The notes below the pieces were generated by a model. It did no database searches. It was not told where the DNA came from and saw only the letters and a list, made by a program, of their open reading frames with translations. A stretch of DNA of 64,000 nucleotides from Sunxiuqinia sp963678245 (lineage in GTDB: Bacteria > Bacteroidota > Bacteroidia > Bacteroidales > Prolixibacteraceae): contig OZ223309.1 in NCBI GenBank assembly GCA_965140765.1, forward strand, positions 1,240,001 through 1,304,000, in the 5' to 3' direction. The translations under genes were made by a program, and so were the position numbers. How positions within the stretch are numbered: position 1 is the stretch's first letter; each line of letters begins with the position of its first letter. This document shows positions 25,450 through 35,358 of the stretch, in pieces.

Positions 25450-27762
25450 ATGGACTATAATAATGATTTATCCTATTTTGTAATAGAAAACAAAAGCAGA
25501 CAAGTAGTTCTTGTAGGTTCGGATTTTTGTATGTTTTTTGCTATTGACAAGTCTCCTACTGATTTTACAGGGAGGAATATATCCAACTTGTTTGAAAGCA
25601 TGAGTCAGATCGTGAAGGATAGAGCGTTATTTTTTAAACAACTGAATGCGGCTCGAACCGATATGTCTGTTTCTTCTGATAATACGATTTGCCTTATGGA
25701 TGGCCGTTTGCTGAATTTTAATGTCTCAACGGCAGGCTATTTTAACGATCAGCTTTGTTACATGTGGCAATTTACGGACATTACAAAAGAGGGTATAAAT
25801 AATCACATTGATTTTTTGAATAGTAATATTAGCAGCACCCTAATCAAGGCAATGACGCAAGTGCAAGTCGAGCAGTGCGTTTTAGATGCTGCGTTGAAAA
25901 TTGACCAGGTTTATGCTGCAGGAATATATATGCTGGACACCAATAAGAGCAACTTTGTTTGCAAGAGGGTAAAAGGACGACCGGTTCACCCTATTAATAA
26001 GAGAAAAGAATATCAAATAAATGATGACGGATATAGTGGGCTGGTGTTTGGTGGAGAGTGTCATGTTTTAATGTTTGATGATTTGTTGAAAGATCAAGAG
26101 AATTTGCCTAAAAATTGTCAGTCTGCCCTTCAGATTTATCCTATAATACGAAACGAGAGTATAATAGGGGCTCTCAATGTTGAGATTTATAATATTGGTA
26201 AGTTCTCAGAACAATTATGTAACCTCATAGAGCTCATTGTAAAACAAACTGGATCATCCTTTGAACGAATAGATATCCATCAAAAGAATGTTGATAGTCA
26301 GAGGGATTATGAAAAAATGTTCAACACTGTCGATGATTTTGTTTTCGTTCTGGATATTAAAGGAAATATAGTACAAGCAAATCCATATGTGTTAAAAAAG
26401 CTCGATTTTTCTTTCGAGGAGTTAGCTCAGGTTTCATTTAGAGAATTCGTTCTTTCTTCAAAACAATTAGGAATTTTTGAAAAAGAAAGCAGTTTTCCTC
26501 AAGAAAAAACAATTGTTTGTCAAACTTTTCTCATAACAAAATTAGGCCAAGTCATTCCAGTGGAGATAAAAATCAGTCGGGGATGGTGGAATCAAGAAAA
26601 GGCGTTCTACTGTATCGCAAGAGATATTTCCAAACGTTTAAAAATTGAAAATGATTTGCGTAGTAGCGAAGCTTATTGGCAAATGGCTTTGGATAGTTCT
26701 GGTGATGGAATATGGGAATATGAATCAAATCAAAAAGAAATTTTCTTTTCTAAAGGATGGATAAAGGGAGTATTGGGTTACGATATCGATGGGAATAGGA
26801 TGAAGGTGGATGATTGGTTAAAATACATGCATTCGGATGACTTGGATACAGTCACTTCTATCTATCAGGATTTTATCAATGAAGAATCTTCTCATTTTCG
26901 GATGGAATTCAGGGTTCGTTGTGAAGATGGGGCGTACAAGTGGCTGCTTCTTAGAGGGAAGTCGATTGTCTTTTTAGGATCCGAGAATTCCAAGCGAGTG
27001 ATTGGCACTGTCACCGACATTTCGATGCGTAAAAGTTATGAAGTATCCTTATCAAAATCACTTGAAAAGGAAAGAGAACTAAATGAATTAAAATCAAAAT
27101 TTGTAACTATGGCCTCCCATGAATTTCGAAGTCCTCTGTCTGCAATTTTGATTTCAGTGGACACTATGGAAGCATACATGAGTCAAATGACTCATGTTGA
27201 TATTCAGAGTAAAATCAAAAGAATAAAAGGGAATATTCTATTTTTAACAGAAGTATTAGATAAGATCATGGATTTGTCTAACATTGAACGAGGCGAAATA
27301 AAATTTCAACCAGTTAAAACGAATGTTTATGCTTTTTTTGGAGATATTATTAATACCTATGAATGCGACCCCTTGTTGAGTCATATAATAGATTCTAATA
27401 TTACCGAAAATTCGCTGTTGATAGAAATAGACAAGCATATGATGAAACAGGTTATAAAGAATATCGTTGGCAATAGTTTTAAATATTCTCCAGTTGGTTC
27501 TACTGTTCGGATTTGGATTGAAGAAGACGCCTCTAAATTCTTCATTCATGTTCAGGACAATGGAATTGGAATTGAAAAAGAAGATGCCGATAAGGTCTTT
27601 TTACCTTTTAACAGAGGAATTAATGTAGGGAATATCAGGGGAACAGGTCTGGGATTATCGCTTTCCCTACAATTCGTTCGATATCACGGAGGTGACATTT
27701 TCGTTGAGTCTGAACCTCATGTCAAAACTGTTTTTACTATTATGTTACCCAAGCGTTCTTAA
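25450..27762 (+). CDS. Multi-PAS/GAF sensor histidine kinase
   Basis: A 770-residue soluble kinase without predicted membrane helices. Order: PAS-like domain (about 5-115), GAF-like domain (about 130-275), PAS (about 290-400, DFVFVLDIKGNIVQANPYV), PAS_3 type (about 405-530, GDGIWEYESNQKEIFF with EDGAYKWLLLRGKS), HisKA with the phosphorylated His in MASHEFRSPLSAIL (about 558), and an ATPase domain with N box IVGNSFKYSP, G1 DNGIGIEKEDA and G2 GTGLGLSLSL. No receiver domain. It converges on another sensor protein and lies upstream of the exopolysaccharide locus, so it may control it (inference). No partner gene on the same strand. Confidence 0.92.
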   Translation: MDYNNDLSYFVIENKSRQVVLVGSDFCMFFAIDKSPTDFTGRNISNLFESMSQIVKDRALFFKQLNAARTDMSVSSDNTICLMDGRLLNFNVSTAGYFNDQLCYMWQFTDITKEGINNHIDFLNSNISSTLIKAMTQVQVEQCVLDAALKIDQVYAAGIYMLDTNKSNFVCKRVKGRPVHPINKRKEYQINDDGYSGLVFGGECHVLMFDDLLKDQENLPKNCQSALQIYPIIRNESIIGALNVEIYNIGKFSEQLCNLIELIVKQTGSSFERIDIHQKNVDSQRDYEKMFNTVDDFVFVLDIKGNIVQANPYVLKKLDFSFEELAQVSFREFVLSSKQLGIFEKESSFPQEKTIVCQTFLITKLGQVIPVEIKISRGWWNQEKAFYCIARDISKRLKIENDLRSSEAYWQMALDSSGDGIWEYESNQKEIFFSKGWIKGVLGYDIDGNRMKVDDWLKYMHSDDLDTVTSIYQDFINEESSHFRMEFRVRCEDGAYKWLLLRGKSIVFLGSENSKRVIGTVTDISMRKSYEVSLSKSLEKERELNELKSKFVTMASHEFRSPLSAILISVDTMEAYMSQMTHVDIQSKIKRIKGNILFLTEVLDKIMDLSNIERGEIKFQPVKTNVYAFFGDIINTYECDPLLSHIIDSNITENSLLIEIDKHMMKQVIKNIVGNSFKYSPVGSTVRIWIEEDASKFFIHVQDNGIGIEKEDADKVFLPFNRGINVGNIRGTGLGLSLSLQFVRYHGGDIFVESEPHVKTVFTIMLPKRS

Positions 27763-27790
27763 GATAATTCTTTTCTGCTTTTTTATTAAG

Positions 27791-27848
27791 AAAGGCACTA
27801 CTATTTGTTTTGATTTACAGGCAAATCAAAACAAATAGTAGTGCCTTT
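27791..27848. terminator. 26-bp perfect hairpin between convergent kinase genes
   Basis: Arms 27791-27816 and 27823-27848 are perfect complements around a 6-base loop. It lies 28 bases after the plus-strand kinase stop and contains the stop codon (27801-27803) of the minus-strand kinase plus its last codons (VNQNK). Flanking A and T runs on both sides suit a bidirectional intrinsic terminator. Confidence 0.85.
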
Positions 27849-28883
27849 TCCTTCTTGCGATGCTATTTCAAAGCAGCCACGGTGATGGCAAATGATCTCT
27901 TTTGACAGATATAAACCAAGTCCCAATCCTTGCTGTTCATAAAATTCTCGATCAAATTGAAGAAATGAATCAATCTCATGGTGAGAACATTCTTTGGAAA
28001 AACCTCTGCCTGAATCAATAATTGTAAAATACGCTCTATTTTCTGTTACTTTTGTTAAAAAGTGCACGGGTTGTCCTTTTGATGAAAACTTAAATGCATT
28101 ATCGATTAATTCATGGATTGCAAAAGAGAACCAGTCTGTTATGATTGGTATTTTTGCTGAAAATATTGCCAGCGACAGGTCTTCAGTACGATTGTACTTT
28201 TGTGATACCTCTTTAGCAATAGATGTTGCTATCTTTTCAATATCTGTGTATTGAAAATTCTTCAAACATTTATTGGCACTAAAATGAATGTAAAGAAGAT
28301 ATTTATTGGTTATTTCTAAGAGGTACTTCCCGCTGTGGTTAATCAATTTTGTTAACTCAATGACGTCAGGGTTTGAAAGATTTTCGTCGTCAATAATAAT
28401 TTCACTGAAACCCAGAATCGCGTTTAGAGAGGTTCTAAATTCATGAGGGACAGTTTTGGTAATAATACTTTTTAATCTGTTTGCTGAATTATTGGCAAAA
28501 AACTTATACTTTTTTGCTTGTTGGATGCATATATTGATAGTGTACAATAGTTTTTTCTTGGTGTAAGGCTTCAATAGAACACCATCTGCCCCTAATTTTA
28601 TTGCTATTTTTCCGACCTCATTTTCAGAACACGATAATATGAGAATAATTGGGATTAGCTTTTCATAAGCATGCTTTTGTATGACCGATCGGGTTTTAGC
28701 TTCCATCGGAAATGATAATTTGGGAACATCACATAAGATAAGGTCGGGATTAACACATAGCGCATGGCTGATGTCATTCGTTTTGTTTGCGGCATGATAA
28801 GTGCGAAAACCTTCAACTCTCAAAATGTTAGCCGTCTCTCTATAAAATTCCTCGTTGTCTCCAATGAATAATATTGATGTCAT
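27801..28883 (-). CDS. Receiver-histidine kinase hybrid regulator
   Basis: From the ATG at 28883 (MTSILFIGDNEEFYRE) 360 residues; the in-frame extension to 28979 adds 32 residues not typical of receivers. N-terminal receiver (about 1-118) with acidic start GDNEE, phosphoacceptor Asp in LILCDVPKL and Lys in LLKPYTKKK. Then HisKA with VPHEFRTSLNAILGFSEII and ATPase domain with HELIDNAFKFS, DSGRGFS and QGLGLGLYLSK. This receiver-first layout is common in Bacteroidota hybrid regulators. Probably in a signalling set with the neighbouring kinase (25450) and response regulator (29116-30078). The final codons lie within a terminator hairpin. Confidence 0.88.
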   Translation of the reverse strand: MTSILFIGDNEEFYRETANILRVEGFRTYHAANKTNDISHALCVNPDLILCDVPKLSFPMEAKTRSVIQKHAYEKLIPIILILSCSENEVGKIAIKLGADGVLLKPYTKKKLLYTINICIQQAKKYKFFANNSANRLKSIITKTVPHEFRTSLNAILGFSEIIIDDENLSNPDVIELTKLINHSGKYLLEITNKYLLYIHFSANKCLKNFQYTDIEKIATSIAKEVSQKYNRTEDLSLAIFSAKIPIITDWFSFAIHELIDNAFKFSSKGQPVHFLTKVTENRAYFTIIDSGRGFSKECSHHEIDSFLQFDREFYEQQGLGLGLYLSKEIICHHRGCFEIASQEGKGTTICFDLPVNQNK

Positions 28884-29115
28884 ATTCTGATTTACTCCAA
28901 TCGGTTTAATAATGTATATGGAAAACTGTGTCTTTTTGCTTGTTTGAATAGGATTAACAGTCCTTGAATAGAATATCAAATAGAGTGCTTTTTTTTTGAA
29001 TGGCTTTAGTTATAGTATGGATAAGATATGGACATTGTTGGTAAGTGGTTTACGGTTAGTGATTTGATTGTTGTTGAGAGAGGTGTTTATTGACTTTGAC
29101 TGATTTATAGTTTTT

Positions 29116-30078
29116 TTATTTGCTGTTAAATGAGTGAATGAATTTAATAAGGTCATCCTCTTTACCTAAACCTAGTTTCTTTTTCAAACGATATCGGCTT
29201 TTGCGAACACTGTCGGCAGAAATATTCAAAAGATCGGCTAACTGGCAGGTATTTAAACCCACTATCATTGCAGAAATGAAGATCAGATCGTATTGTGTTA
29301 GTTTTGAGAATTTTGTAGTGATGTTGGAAATAAAGTGCGGATACGTCTGGTTAAATTTCATCTGAAATATAGCCCAGTTATCGGATAATAATGATTTTGA
29401 CCCAATTTTACGGTGGAGTTTCAATAATAGTTTTCTTTCTTTCTCCCCATTGCTGTTATGAAGTTCCTTTTTTATTGTTGCCTTAATCTCCGAAATATTG
29501 TTTGTAATTTCAATGGCCTTCATCGTTTCTTGAATTAACTCATTTTCTTTTTTTTCAAGGAGTGCTTCCAGTTCCTTGTTTTTACGTAAAATATCCTGTA
29601 GTTCAGAGCTGTTATTATGTATTTCTTGAGAATCTGTTTTTAATTCGTTTTTCAAATATTTTTCTATTTTTTTTATTGATTGTTTGATAAAAGCTTTTCT
29701 TGATTCTTGGATTCCCAGTCTCGAATTTATAGAGCCGATAAGCTCTTGTCTGGTGAAAGGCTTAACTAAAAAATCATCAGCTCCTTTTTCCATACCTTCT
29801 CGATAATCCGATCGATTGCTTAATGCTGTGACGAGAATAAAAGGTACTTCTGTAAAATGCTCTGAAGAGTTTTTCCACTTCTCCAATACTTCATAACCGT
29901 TCATTCCTGGCATCAGTATATCGCATAATATTACGTTGGGGTTTTCATTTAAGGCCATAGTTAGTCCTTCATTTCCATTTTCTGCTTTCATAACTTGAAA
30001 ACCTTCATAAGTTAATAGCTCTGAGATTCCATCTCGCAAATCAGCTTCGTCTTCTATAACAAGTATTTTCGTTTTCAT
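29116..30078 (-). CDS. Response regulator with coiled coil and LuxR-like HTH
   Basis: From the ATG at 30078 (MKTKILVIEDEADLRDG) 320 residues; the upstream in-frame start would add 14 residues. Receiver domain residues 1-120: acidic pocket EDEAD, phosphoacceptor Asp in VILCDILMPGMNG, Thr in FILVTALS, Lys in FLVKPFT. Residues about 130-225 are Glu/Lys-rich and predicted coiled coil. The C-terminus (about 255-320) is a helix-turn-helix: KLTQYDLIFISAMIVGLNTCQLADLL then NISADSVRKSRYRLKKKLGL. This is a transcription factor phosphorylated by a partner kinase, most likely one of the two kinases nearby. Confidence 0.9.
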   Translation of the reverse strand: MKTKILVIEDEADLRDGISELLTYEGFQVMKAENGNEGLTMALNENPNVILCDILMPGMNGYEVLEKWKNSSEHFTEVPFILVTALSNRSDYREGMEKGADDFLVKPFTRQELIGSINSRLGIQESRKAFIKQSIKKIEKYLKNELKTDSQEIHNNSSELQDILRKNKELEALLEKKENELIQETMKAIEITNNISEIKATIKKELHNSNGEKERKLLLKLHRKIGSKSLLSDNWAIFQMKFNQTYPHFISNITTKFSKLTQYDLIFISAMIVGLNTCQLADLLNISADSVRKSRYRLKKKLGLGKEDDLIKFIHSFNSK

Positions 30079-30632
30079 GTTAAAAAATGATTCAACAAGA
30101 ATGGAGGTTGATTTTTTCACCTTCTGTTTCTACTATCGTTGTTCTACATCTAGATTAAGCTGGATAGAAAATGTACCGTTTCACCTGGGAGTCATTGGGT
30201 TAAGCTTTGTTAAATGAATCTCATTGTTATTTATCGCAATGTTACGAGTATAACAGATAAGGCAAAAAAAAACAAAAAAAAAGAAAACTACGCACTTTCA
30301 CGGTTGGACAAAACGGGGACATGAAGTGCTTATATTTAACATATATTTATATTTAGTTTTGAACAAATGATTAAAAATACAAAAGCTGGGATGGTAAAAT
30401 ATATTACAAAATTATAATATTTTTTGTGTCTATGTTTCGTCCACATCAAATCTATTGAAGAACAAGTATTAATTGCAATCATTGCATTCGTAAAATATTT
30501 ACAATATAAGCTGATTGATGTGAGTCAAGGGGCGAAGCTGTGTTTCTTAGTAAGATTTGGTACTGCTTCTGTTTGATTCTCTTTCAATTACCATTTAATA
30601 TTTTGAATTCGAAATAAACGATAACTGAAAAT
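30079..30632. promoter_or_regulatory. Leader region of the exopolysaccharide locus with possible promoter
   Basis: About 550 bases, AT-rich, between the divergent response regulator and ugd. A near-consensus -7 box ATATTTTG lies at 30598-30605 with TTTG at 30572-30575 about 22 bases before it, and the ugd start 28 bases after, making a plausible start for the long plus-strand operon. An A-rich tract lies at 30266-30290. No UpxY/NusG-like antiterminator gene, which often opens such loci, is seen here. Confidence 0.4.
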
Positions 30633-32042
30633 ATGATAATTAACAATGTGTGTTGTATAGGAGGCGGGTATGTCGGAGGACCAACAATGGCTGTAATTGC
30701 TCAAAAATGCCCACATATAAAAGTTACGGTTGTTGATAATAATGAAGATAGAATTCATGCTTGGAATGATGTGGACTTGGATAAGTTACCGATTTATGAG
30801 CCAGGTTTAGCTGAGGTTATCGGAGAAGTTCGGGGGCGTAATCTGTTTTTCTCGACTGATGTAAATAAGGGGATACGAGAGGCACAGATTGTTTTTGTAG
30901 CGGTAAATACGCCAACTAAAACATTTGGTATTGGAAAAGGTATGGCTGCAGATTTGAAATATGTTGAATTATGTGCACGACAAATTGCAAAAGTAGCAAA
31001 GGAGCCTAAGATTGTAATTGAGAAGTCAACATTGCCAGTACGTACAGCGGAATCTATCCGAACAATTCTGGAAGCTGAAAGTAAAGGAGTGGATTTTCAG
31101 GTACTTTCAAATCCGGAATTTTTAGCAGAGGGAACAGCAATTACGGATTTGTGTTATCCGGATAGAGTTTTGATTGGTGGAGGACAAGATAAAGCGGGAC
31201 AGCTGGCTATTTCTTCCCTTGTTGATATTTATGCCAATTGGATCCCACGAGAGAAAATTATAACTTCCCTTATTTGGTCGTCCGAATTATCGAAATTGAC
31301 GGCAAACGCATTTTTGGCTCAAAGAATATCAAGTATTAATGCTATTTCTGCGATTTGTGAACGTACAGAGGCAGACGTAGATGAAGTTGCGCTTGCTATC
31401 GGTATGGACAGTAGGATTGGTTCCAGTTTTCTGAAAGCTTCGGTCGGGTTTGGAGGCTCTTGTTTTCAGAAAGATATTTTGAACTTAACTTATCTATGTC
31501 GACATTTCAACTTACCTGAAGTTGCTGATTATTGGGAGCAGGTTATAAAAATGAACGACTATCAGAAGTGTCGTTTTGCGCAGCAAATAATACATGCTTT
31601 ATTTAACTCAGTATCGGGCAAGAAAATAGCTTTACTGGGATGGGCATTCAAGAAAAACACGAATGATACACGGGAGAGTGCAGCAATTTATGTTGCTAAA
31701 GAATTATTAATGGATCAGGCTGAAATACATATTTACGATCCCAAAGTTAGCAGTAGGCAAATTATTCTGGATCTTGAGCATGTCTTTTCTGAGGTTTGCA
31801 CAAAAGAGAGCTTTAGACATATGATTGAAAAACACGTCGTTGTTCATCAAGATCCCTACCTTGCAATGGATAAGGCACATGCTGCTGCCCTGTTGACAGA
31901 GTGGACCGAGTTTTCAGCTTATGATTGGAATATGATATATGGCAATATGTTAAAGCCAGCTTTCCTGTTTGATGGACGAAATTTACTTGATCTAGAGAGT
32001 TTGAAGAATATAGGGTTTCAGGTTTGGGGAATTGGAAAATAG
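30633..32042 (+). CDS. ugd: UDP-glucose 6-dehydrogenase
   Basis: 469 residues, the size and sequence type of eukaryotic-like UGDH enzymes. It oxidises UDP-glucose to UDP-glucuronate with two NAD+. NAD-binding loop GGGYVGGPTMAVIA at the N-terminus; middle helix with FLAQRISSINAIS; catalytic Cys in VGFGGSCFQKDILNLTYLC. The C-terminal UDP-binding domain includes AFKKNTNDTRESAAIYV. First gene of the polysaccharide locus and provides glucuronate precursors; a 416-base gap separates it from the flippase. Confidence 0.94.
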   Translation: MIINNVCCIGGGYVGGPTMAVIAQKCPHIKVTVVDNNEDRIHAWNDVDLDKLPIYEPGLAEVIGEVRGRNLFFSTDVNKGIREAQIVFVAVNTPTKTFGIGKGMAADLKYVELCARQIAKVAKEPKIVIEKSTLPVRTAESIRTILEAESKGVDFQVLSNPEFLAEGTAITDLCYPDRVLIGGGQDKAGQLAISSLVDIYANWIPREKIITSLIWSSELSKLTANAFLAQRISSINAISAICERTEADVDEVALAIGMDSRIGSSFLKASVGFGGSCFQKDILNLTYLCRHFNLPEVADYWEQVIKMNDYQKCRFAQQIIHALFNSVSGKKIALLGWAFKKNTNDTRESAAIYVAKELLMDQAEIHIYDPKVSSRQIILDLEHVFSEVCTKESFRHMIEKHVVVHQDPYLAMDKAHAAALLTEWTEFSAYDWNMIYGNMLKPAFLFDGRNLLDLESLKNIGFQVWGIGK

Positions 32043-32458
32043 AAAGGAAAAGTGGTCGTTGTATCTGAAGCGAAATTTACCGATAATTTTGGGGTGGAAC
32101 CCATCGGAAACATTCCAGTTTTTCATGTAGTGGCATTGATAGTTGTCGGATAATGTTTAGGCCGGAAAAAATGATTGGAATGGAGAACAAATTCCAATTA
32201 TTGGAGACGCTTTTTATCAGTTGGGTTTTAGGCAGGATGACCGGATCGAAAATAGAATGCTATCAGAAACTTGGCGATTACTATTTCTGAGTGAACATTG
32301 TCGCTAATAAATCAAACTTCTTAATTAATTTACCGGACATTATTGGTGATTCGCTAATGGTCGAGGCTCGAAAAAATTGAGTTACTTTTTTATATCTGTT
32401 GAGAATGTAGTCTTACGATGGGATAAAGAATTTACCTCCAATCAAAATCATTATTCAA
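32043..32458. other. Gap with decayed coding sequence
   Basis: No intact gene. Two short open stretches look like decayed coding sequence: a frame at about 32053-32154 (VVVVSEAKFTDNFGVEPIGN...) and another at about 32161-32307 (DWNGEQIPIIGDAFYQLGF and MLSETWRLLFLSEHCR) that would join after a one-base shift at a run of six A near 32165. The parent family is not recognised. The last 150 bases are AT-rich and presumably hold the wzx leader. Confidence 0.35.
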
Positions 32459-33994
32459 ATGTCTTCTGATAATAATAAACGCATTGCCAAAAATACTTTA
32501 CTTCTCTATTTTCGGATGTTCCTAACCATGGGGATCTCCTTGTACACATCACGTATTGTATTGAATACGTTAGGGATTGAAGATTTTGGGATTTACAATG
32601 TGGTGGGAGGGATTGTTATGATGTTTAGTTTTTTGAATACATCAATGGCCTCTGCAACTCAACGTTTTTTGTCATTTGAACTCGGACGAAATGACCTTAA
32701 GGAACTGAAACGGGTATTTGCAATGAGTTTAAATATTCATGCAACAATCGCTGTCGTGATCTTTATAGTAGCAGAAACCGCAGGGCTCTGGTTTCTAAAT
32801 AATAGAATGTCTATTCCTCTGAACCGGCTACTGGCTGCCAATTGGGTTTATCAATTTTCAATATTTGCCTTTGTTGTAACGATAATGAGTGTTCCTTATA
32901 ATGCACTGATCATATCTCATGAGAGAATGAATATATTCGCGATGGTTAGTATTGCCGAGGTTACTTTAAAACTAATAATTGTTATAGTCTTACAGCGGCT
33001 TAATGCCGACAAACTTAAGCTATACGCTATCTTGGTTTTTTTTGTCGCTTTATTTATCCGGTTAATATATGGGATTTATTGTCGCCGGAATCTTAAAGGA
33101 AGTAAATATTATTTCTTTTGGGATAAACAGCTTTATAAACGCTTGATTAGCTATGCTGGATGGAACTTATGGGGAAATGCAGCTGCAGTGACGTATAGTC
33201 AGGGAGTAAATATCTTGTTAAATTTATTTTTTGGTCCTTCTATAAACGCAGCAAGGGGCATCGCTTTTCAAGTAAAAAATGCAGTTAATGGTTTTGTAAG
33301 TAATTTTCAGATGGCTTTGAATCCTCAAATTGTAAAATCATATGCAGAGAAGGATTTATTGTATATGCACCAGCTCATATTTCAAGGAGCTAGGTATTCG
33401 TTCTTTTTACTCTTCATTTTAAGCTTGCCGGTTATAATTGAAGCTGATACGATATTGCTTTTATGGTTGAAGATCGTTCCGGACTATACTGTTCTCTTTT
33501 GCCGTTTAATTCTTATTAATGCCTTAATTGATTCGATTTCTGGTCCATTGATGACTGCGGCACAGGCGTCAGGTAAGATTAAGGTTTATCAAGGGGTTGT
33601 TGGTGGACTCTTGTTGCTTATATTACCGATGTCTTATACATTTTTAGCGTGGGGGTATCCTCCTCAAATAACTCTAATAATAAGCATTTCCGTTTCCATA
33701 ATTGCTCTTGGCGCCCGTTTGCTGATTATAAGTCCTTTGGTTAAGCTTTCAATTCGTTCTTTTTTTAAACAGATAACTCGGATTTTAATTGTTGTTTTCA
33801 GCTCCGTTATTTTACCAATTCTATTAAAATATAGTATCGAAGATATGTTTTTACGCCTTTTGGTAGTTTGCGTCGCCTCAACAGTCTCTGTATTGTCTGC
33901 CATTTACTTTTTGGGTTTAAGGAAAGAAGAAGTAGCATTTGTAAGGGAGAGGTTTATTGATGTTTTGTCGAAGGTTAAACGAAAGTCAGAATGA
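32459..33994 (+). CDS. wzx: Wzx-type oligosaccharide flippase
   Basis: A 511-residue integral membrane protein with about 14 hydrophobic helices, of the MATE/MOP polysaccharide transporter type. Typical start: RIAKNTLLLYFRMFLTMGISLYTSRIVL, with conserved LGIEDFGIYNVVGG. It would flip undecaprenyl-linked repeat units to the periplasm. It is the transporter of a Wzx/Wzy pathway completed by the polymerase at 37381, Wza at 49247 and Wzc at 50063. The next gene begins 4 bases after its stop. Confidence 0.9.
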   Translation: MSSDNNKRIAKNTLLLYFRMFLTMGISLYTSRIVLNTLGIEDFGIYNVVGGIVMMFSFLNTSMASATQRFLSFELGRNDLKELKRVFAMSLNIHATIAVVIFIVAETAGLWFLNNRMSIPLNRLLAANWVYQFSIFAFVVTIMSVPYNALIISHERMNIFAMVSIAEVTLKLIIVIVLQRLNADKLKLYAILVFFVALFIRLIYGIYCRRNLKGSKYYFFWDKQLYKRLISYAGWNLWGNAAAVTYSQGVNILLNLFFGPSINAARGIAFQVKNAVNGFVSNFQMALNPQIVKSYAEKDLLYMHQLIFQGARYSFFLLFILSLPVIIEADTILLLWLKIVPDYTVLFCRLILINALIDSISGPLMTAAQASGKIKVYQGVVGGLLLLILPMSYTFLAWGYPPQITLIISISVSIIALGARLLIISPLVKLSIRSFFKQITRILIVVFSSVILPILLKYSIEDMFLRLLVVCVASTVSVLSAIYFLGLRKEEVAFVRERFIDVLSKVKRKSE

Positions 33995-33998
33995 AATT

Positions 33999-35357
33999 AT
34001 GAATTCAAAGGTGATCGACTTGGTTGTTAATAATGACCTATGCATTGGTTGTGGACTATGTGTGTATAGGTGTCCTGAAAAGGCGTTGGAAATGTGCTGG
34101 GACGATTATGGCTTTTTGGTCCCGACGCTTAACGCAGGTTGTAAACAACACGGAGATTGTCTGGATGTTTGTCCATTTAATCCGAAACCTTCCGAAGCAA
34201 TAAGGACAGAGAGTGAGCTGTCAAATATTTTTCAGGATGCCCCGAATTATCATCTCAATGTTGGGAAATTTTTCGGGTTATATGCAGGATATTCTAAGGA
34301 ATACAGATTAACCTCTTCTTCTGGTGGAATTGCTACTTTTTTACTGGTCGAATTACTGGAGAAAGGTTTTGTTGACTATGTTTTTTCTGTAAGGACATCA
34401 TCTAATGGAGGTACACATTACGAATATGCAGTGAGTCAGAGCAGACAGGAGTTGATTTCGTCAGCAAAAACCAAATATTATCCAGTGGATATGTCAGTTG
34501 TATTATCAAAAATCGAGAAGTTGAAAGGAAAGATAGCTGTTGTGGGAGTCGCATGTTTTATTAAGGCTATTCGGCTTGCTCAGTACAATGATCCTCAGTT
34601 AAGAGAAAGAATTACTTTTTTGGTCGGTATTATCTGTGGTGGGATAAAGAGTCGTTTTTTTTCGGAATACCTGGCAGAGAAGGCTGGTGTTTCCAGTTTG
34701 CACTGTCAGTATCCTAAGTTTAGAGTTAAAAACCTGAAAAGTACGGCAGCGGACTATTCCTTTAGCTGCATTGACGGCAAAAGCAATGAAAAAAAGACAA
34801 TCCGAATGAGACCGTTGGGAGATATGTGGGGGAGTGGTCTTTTTAAGTCAAATGCTTGCGATTTTTGTGACGATGTAACAACCGAGTTGGCTGATATATC
34901 TGTGGGTGATGCCTGGATTCCCCCGTTTAATCAGGACGGAAGGGGGACGAGTATTGTTGTGAGTAGGTCTGATCTTGCGGAGAGAATACTAACGAACGGA
35001 ATTGCAGATGGCAAATTAGAGCTTGAAACTCTTAGTCTTGAGCGTTTTATGTCTTCCCAGGCAGGAAGTTTTACTCATAGACAGCAGGCTTTGACCTTTC
35101 GAATTAATCAGCAAGGAAAGAGCTCGGTGATTCCTCCGAAACGGTTCGATAAGGGGAAGATACCATTGGATGTAAAAATGATCCAGTTACAGCGACGGAA
35201 AGTTCGGAGAAGGAGTCTGGATATATGGAAAAATACTGGTAACTCGGTTCTTTTCGACCAGTCCATGAAAGCGGACTTACACTTGTTGCGAAAATTGACA
35301 CAGATATATCATTTGCGGAGAAAAGTTCTAGCTAAACTGAATATTTCAAAAAGATAG
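33999..35357 (+). CDS. FrhB-like iron-sulfur protein of polysaccharide loci
   Basis: 452 residues from the ATG at 33999; an ATG at 33957 would overlap wzx and adds nonconserved sequence. The N-terminus has a four-Cys ferredoxin motif CIGCGLCVYRCP (Cys 15, 18, 21 and 25) and a second partial cluster with CKQHGDCLDVCPF. The rest matches the F420-hydrogenase beta-subunit family (N and C domains), with SSSGGIATFLLVELL and DFCDDVTTELADISVGDAW. In exopolysaccharide clusters this family regularly precedes a pyruvyltransferase, as here, two bases upstream. Its role in sugar modification is unknown; a reductive step is plausible. Confidence 0.88.
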   Translation: MNSKVIDLVVNNDLCIGCGLCVYRCPEKALEMCWDDYGFLVPTLNAGCKQHGDCLDVCPFNPKPSEAIRTESELSNIFQDAPNYHLNVGKFFGLYAGYSKEYRLTSSSGGIATFLLVELLEKGFVDYVFSVRTSSNGGTHYEYAVSQSRQELISSAKTKYYPVDMSVVLSKIEKLKGKIAVVGVACFIKAIRLAQYNDPQLRERITFLVGIICGGIKSRFFSEYLAEKAGVSSLHCQYPKFRVKNLKSTAADYSFSCIDGKSNEKKTIRMRPLGDMWGSGLFKSNACDFCDDVTTELADISVGDAWIPPFNQDGRGTSIVVSRSDLAERILTNGIADGKLELETLSLERFMSSQAGSFTHRQQALTFRINQQGKSSVIPPKRFDKGKIPLDVKMIQLQRRKVRRRSLDIWKNTGNSVLFDQSMKADLHLLRKLTQIYHLRRKVLAKLNISKR

Positions 35358-35358
35358 A

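Noticed and set aside
30266..30290. A-rich tract as a phase-variable promoter element
   Set aside because: No invertible repeats or recombinase gene nearby; the tract is interrupted and far from the likely -7 box.
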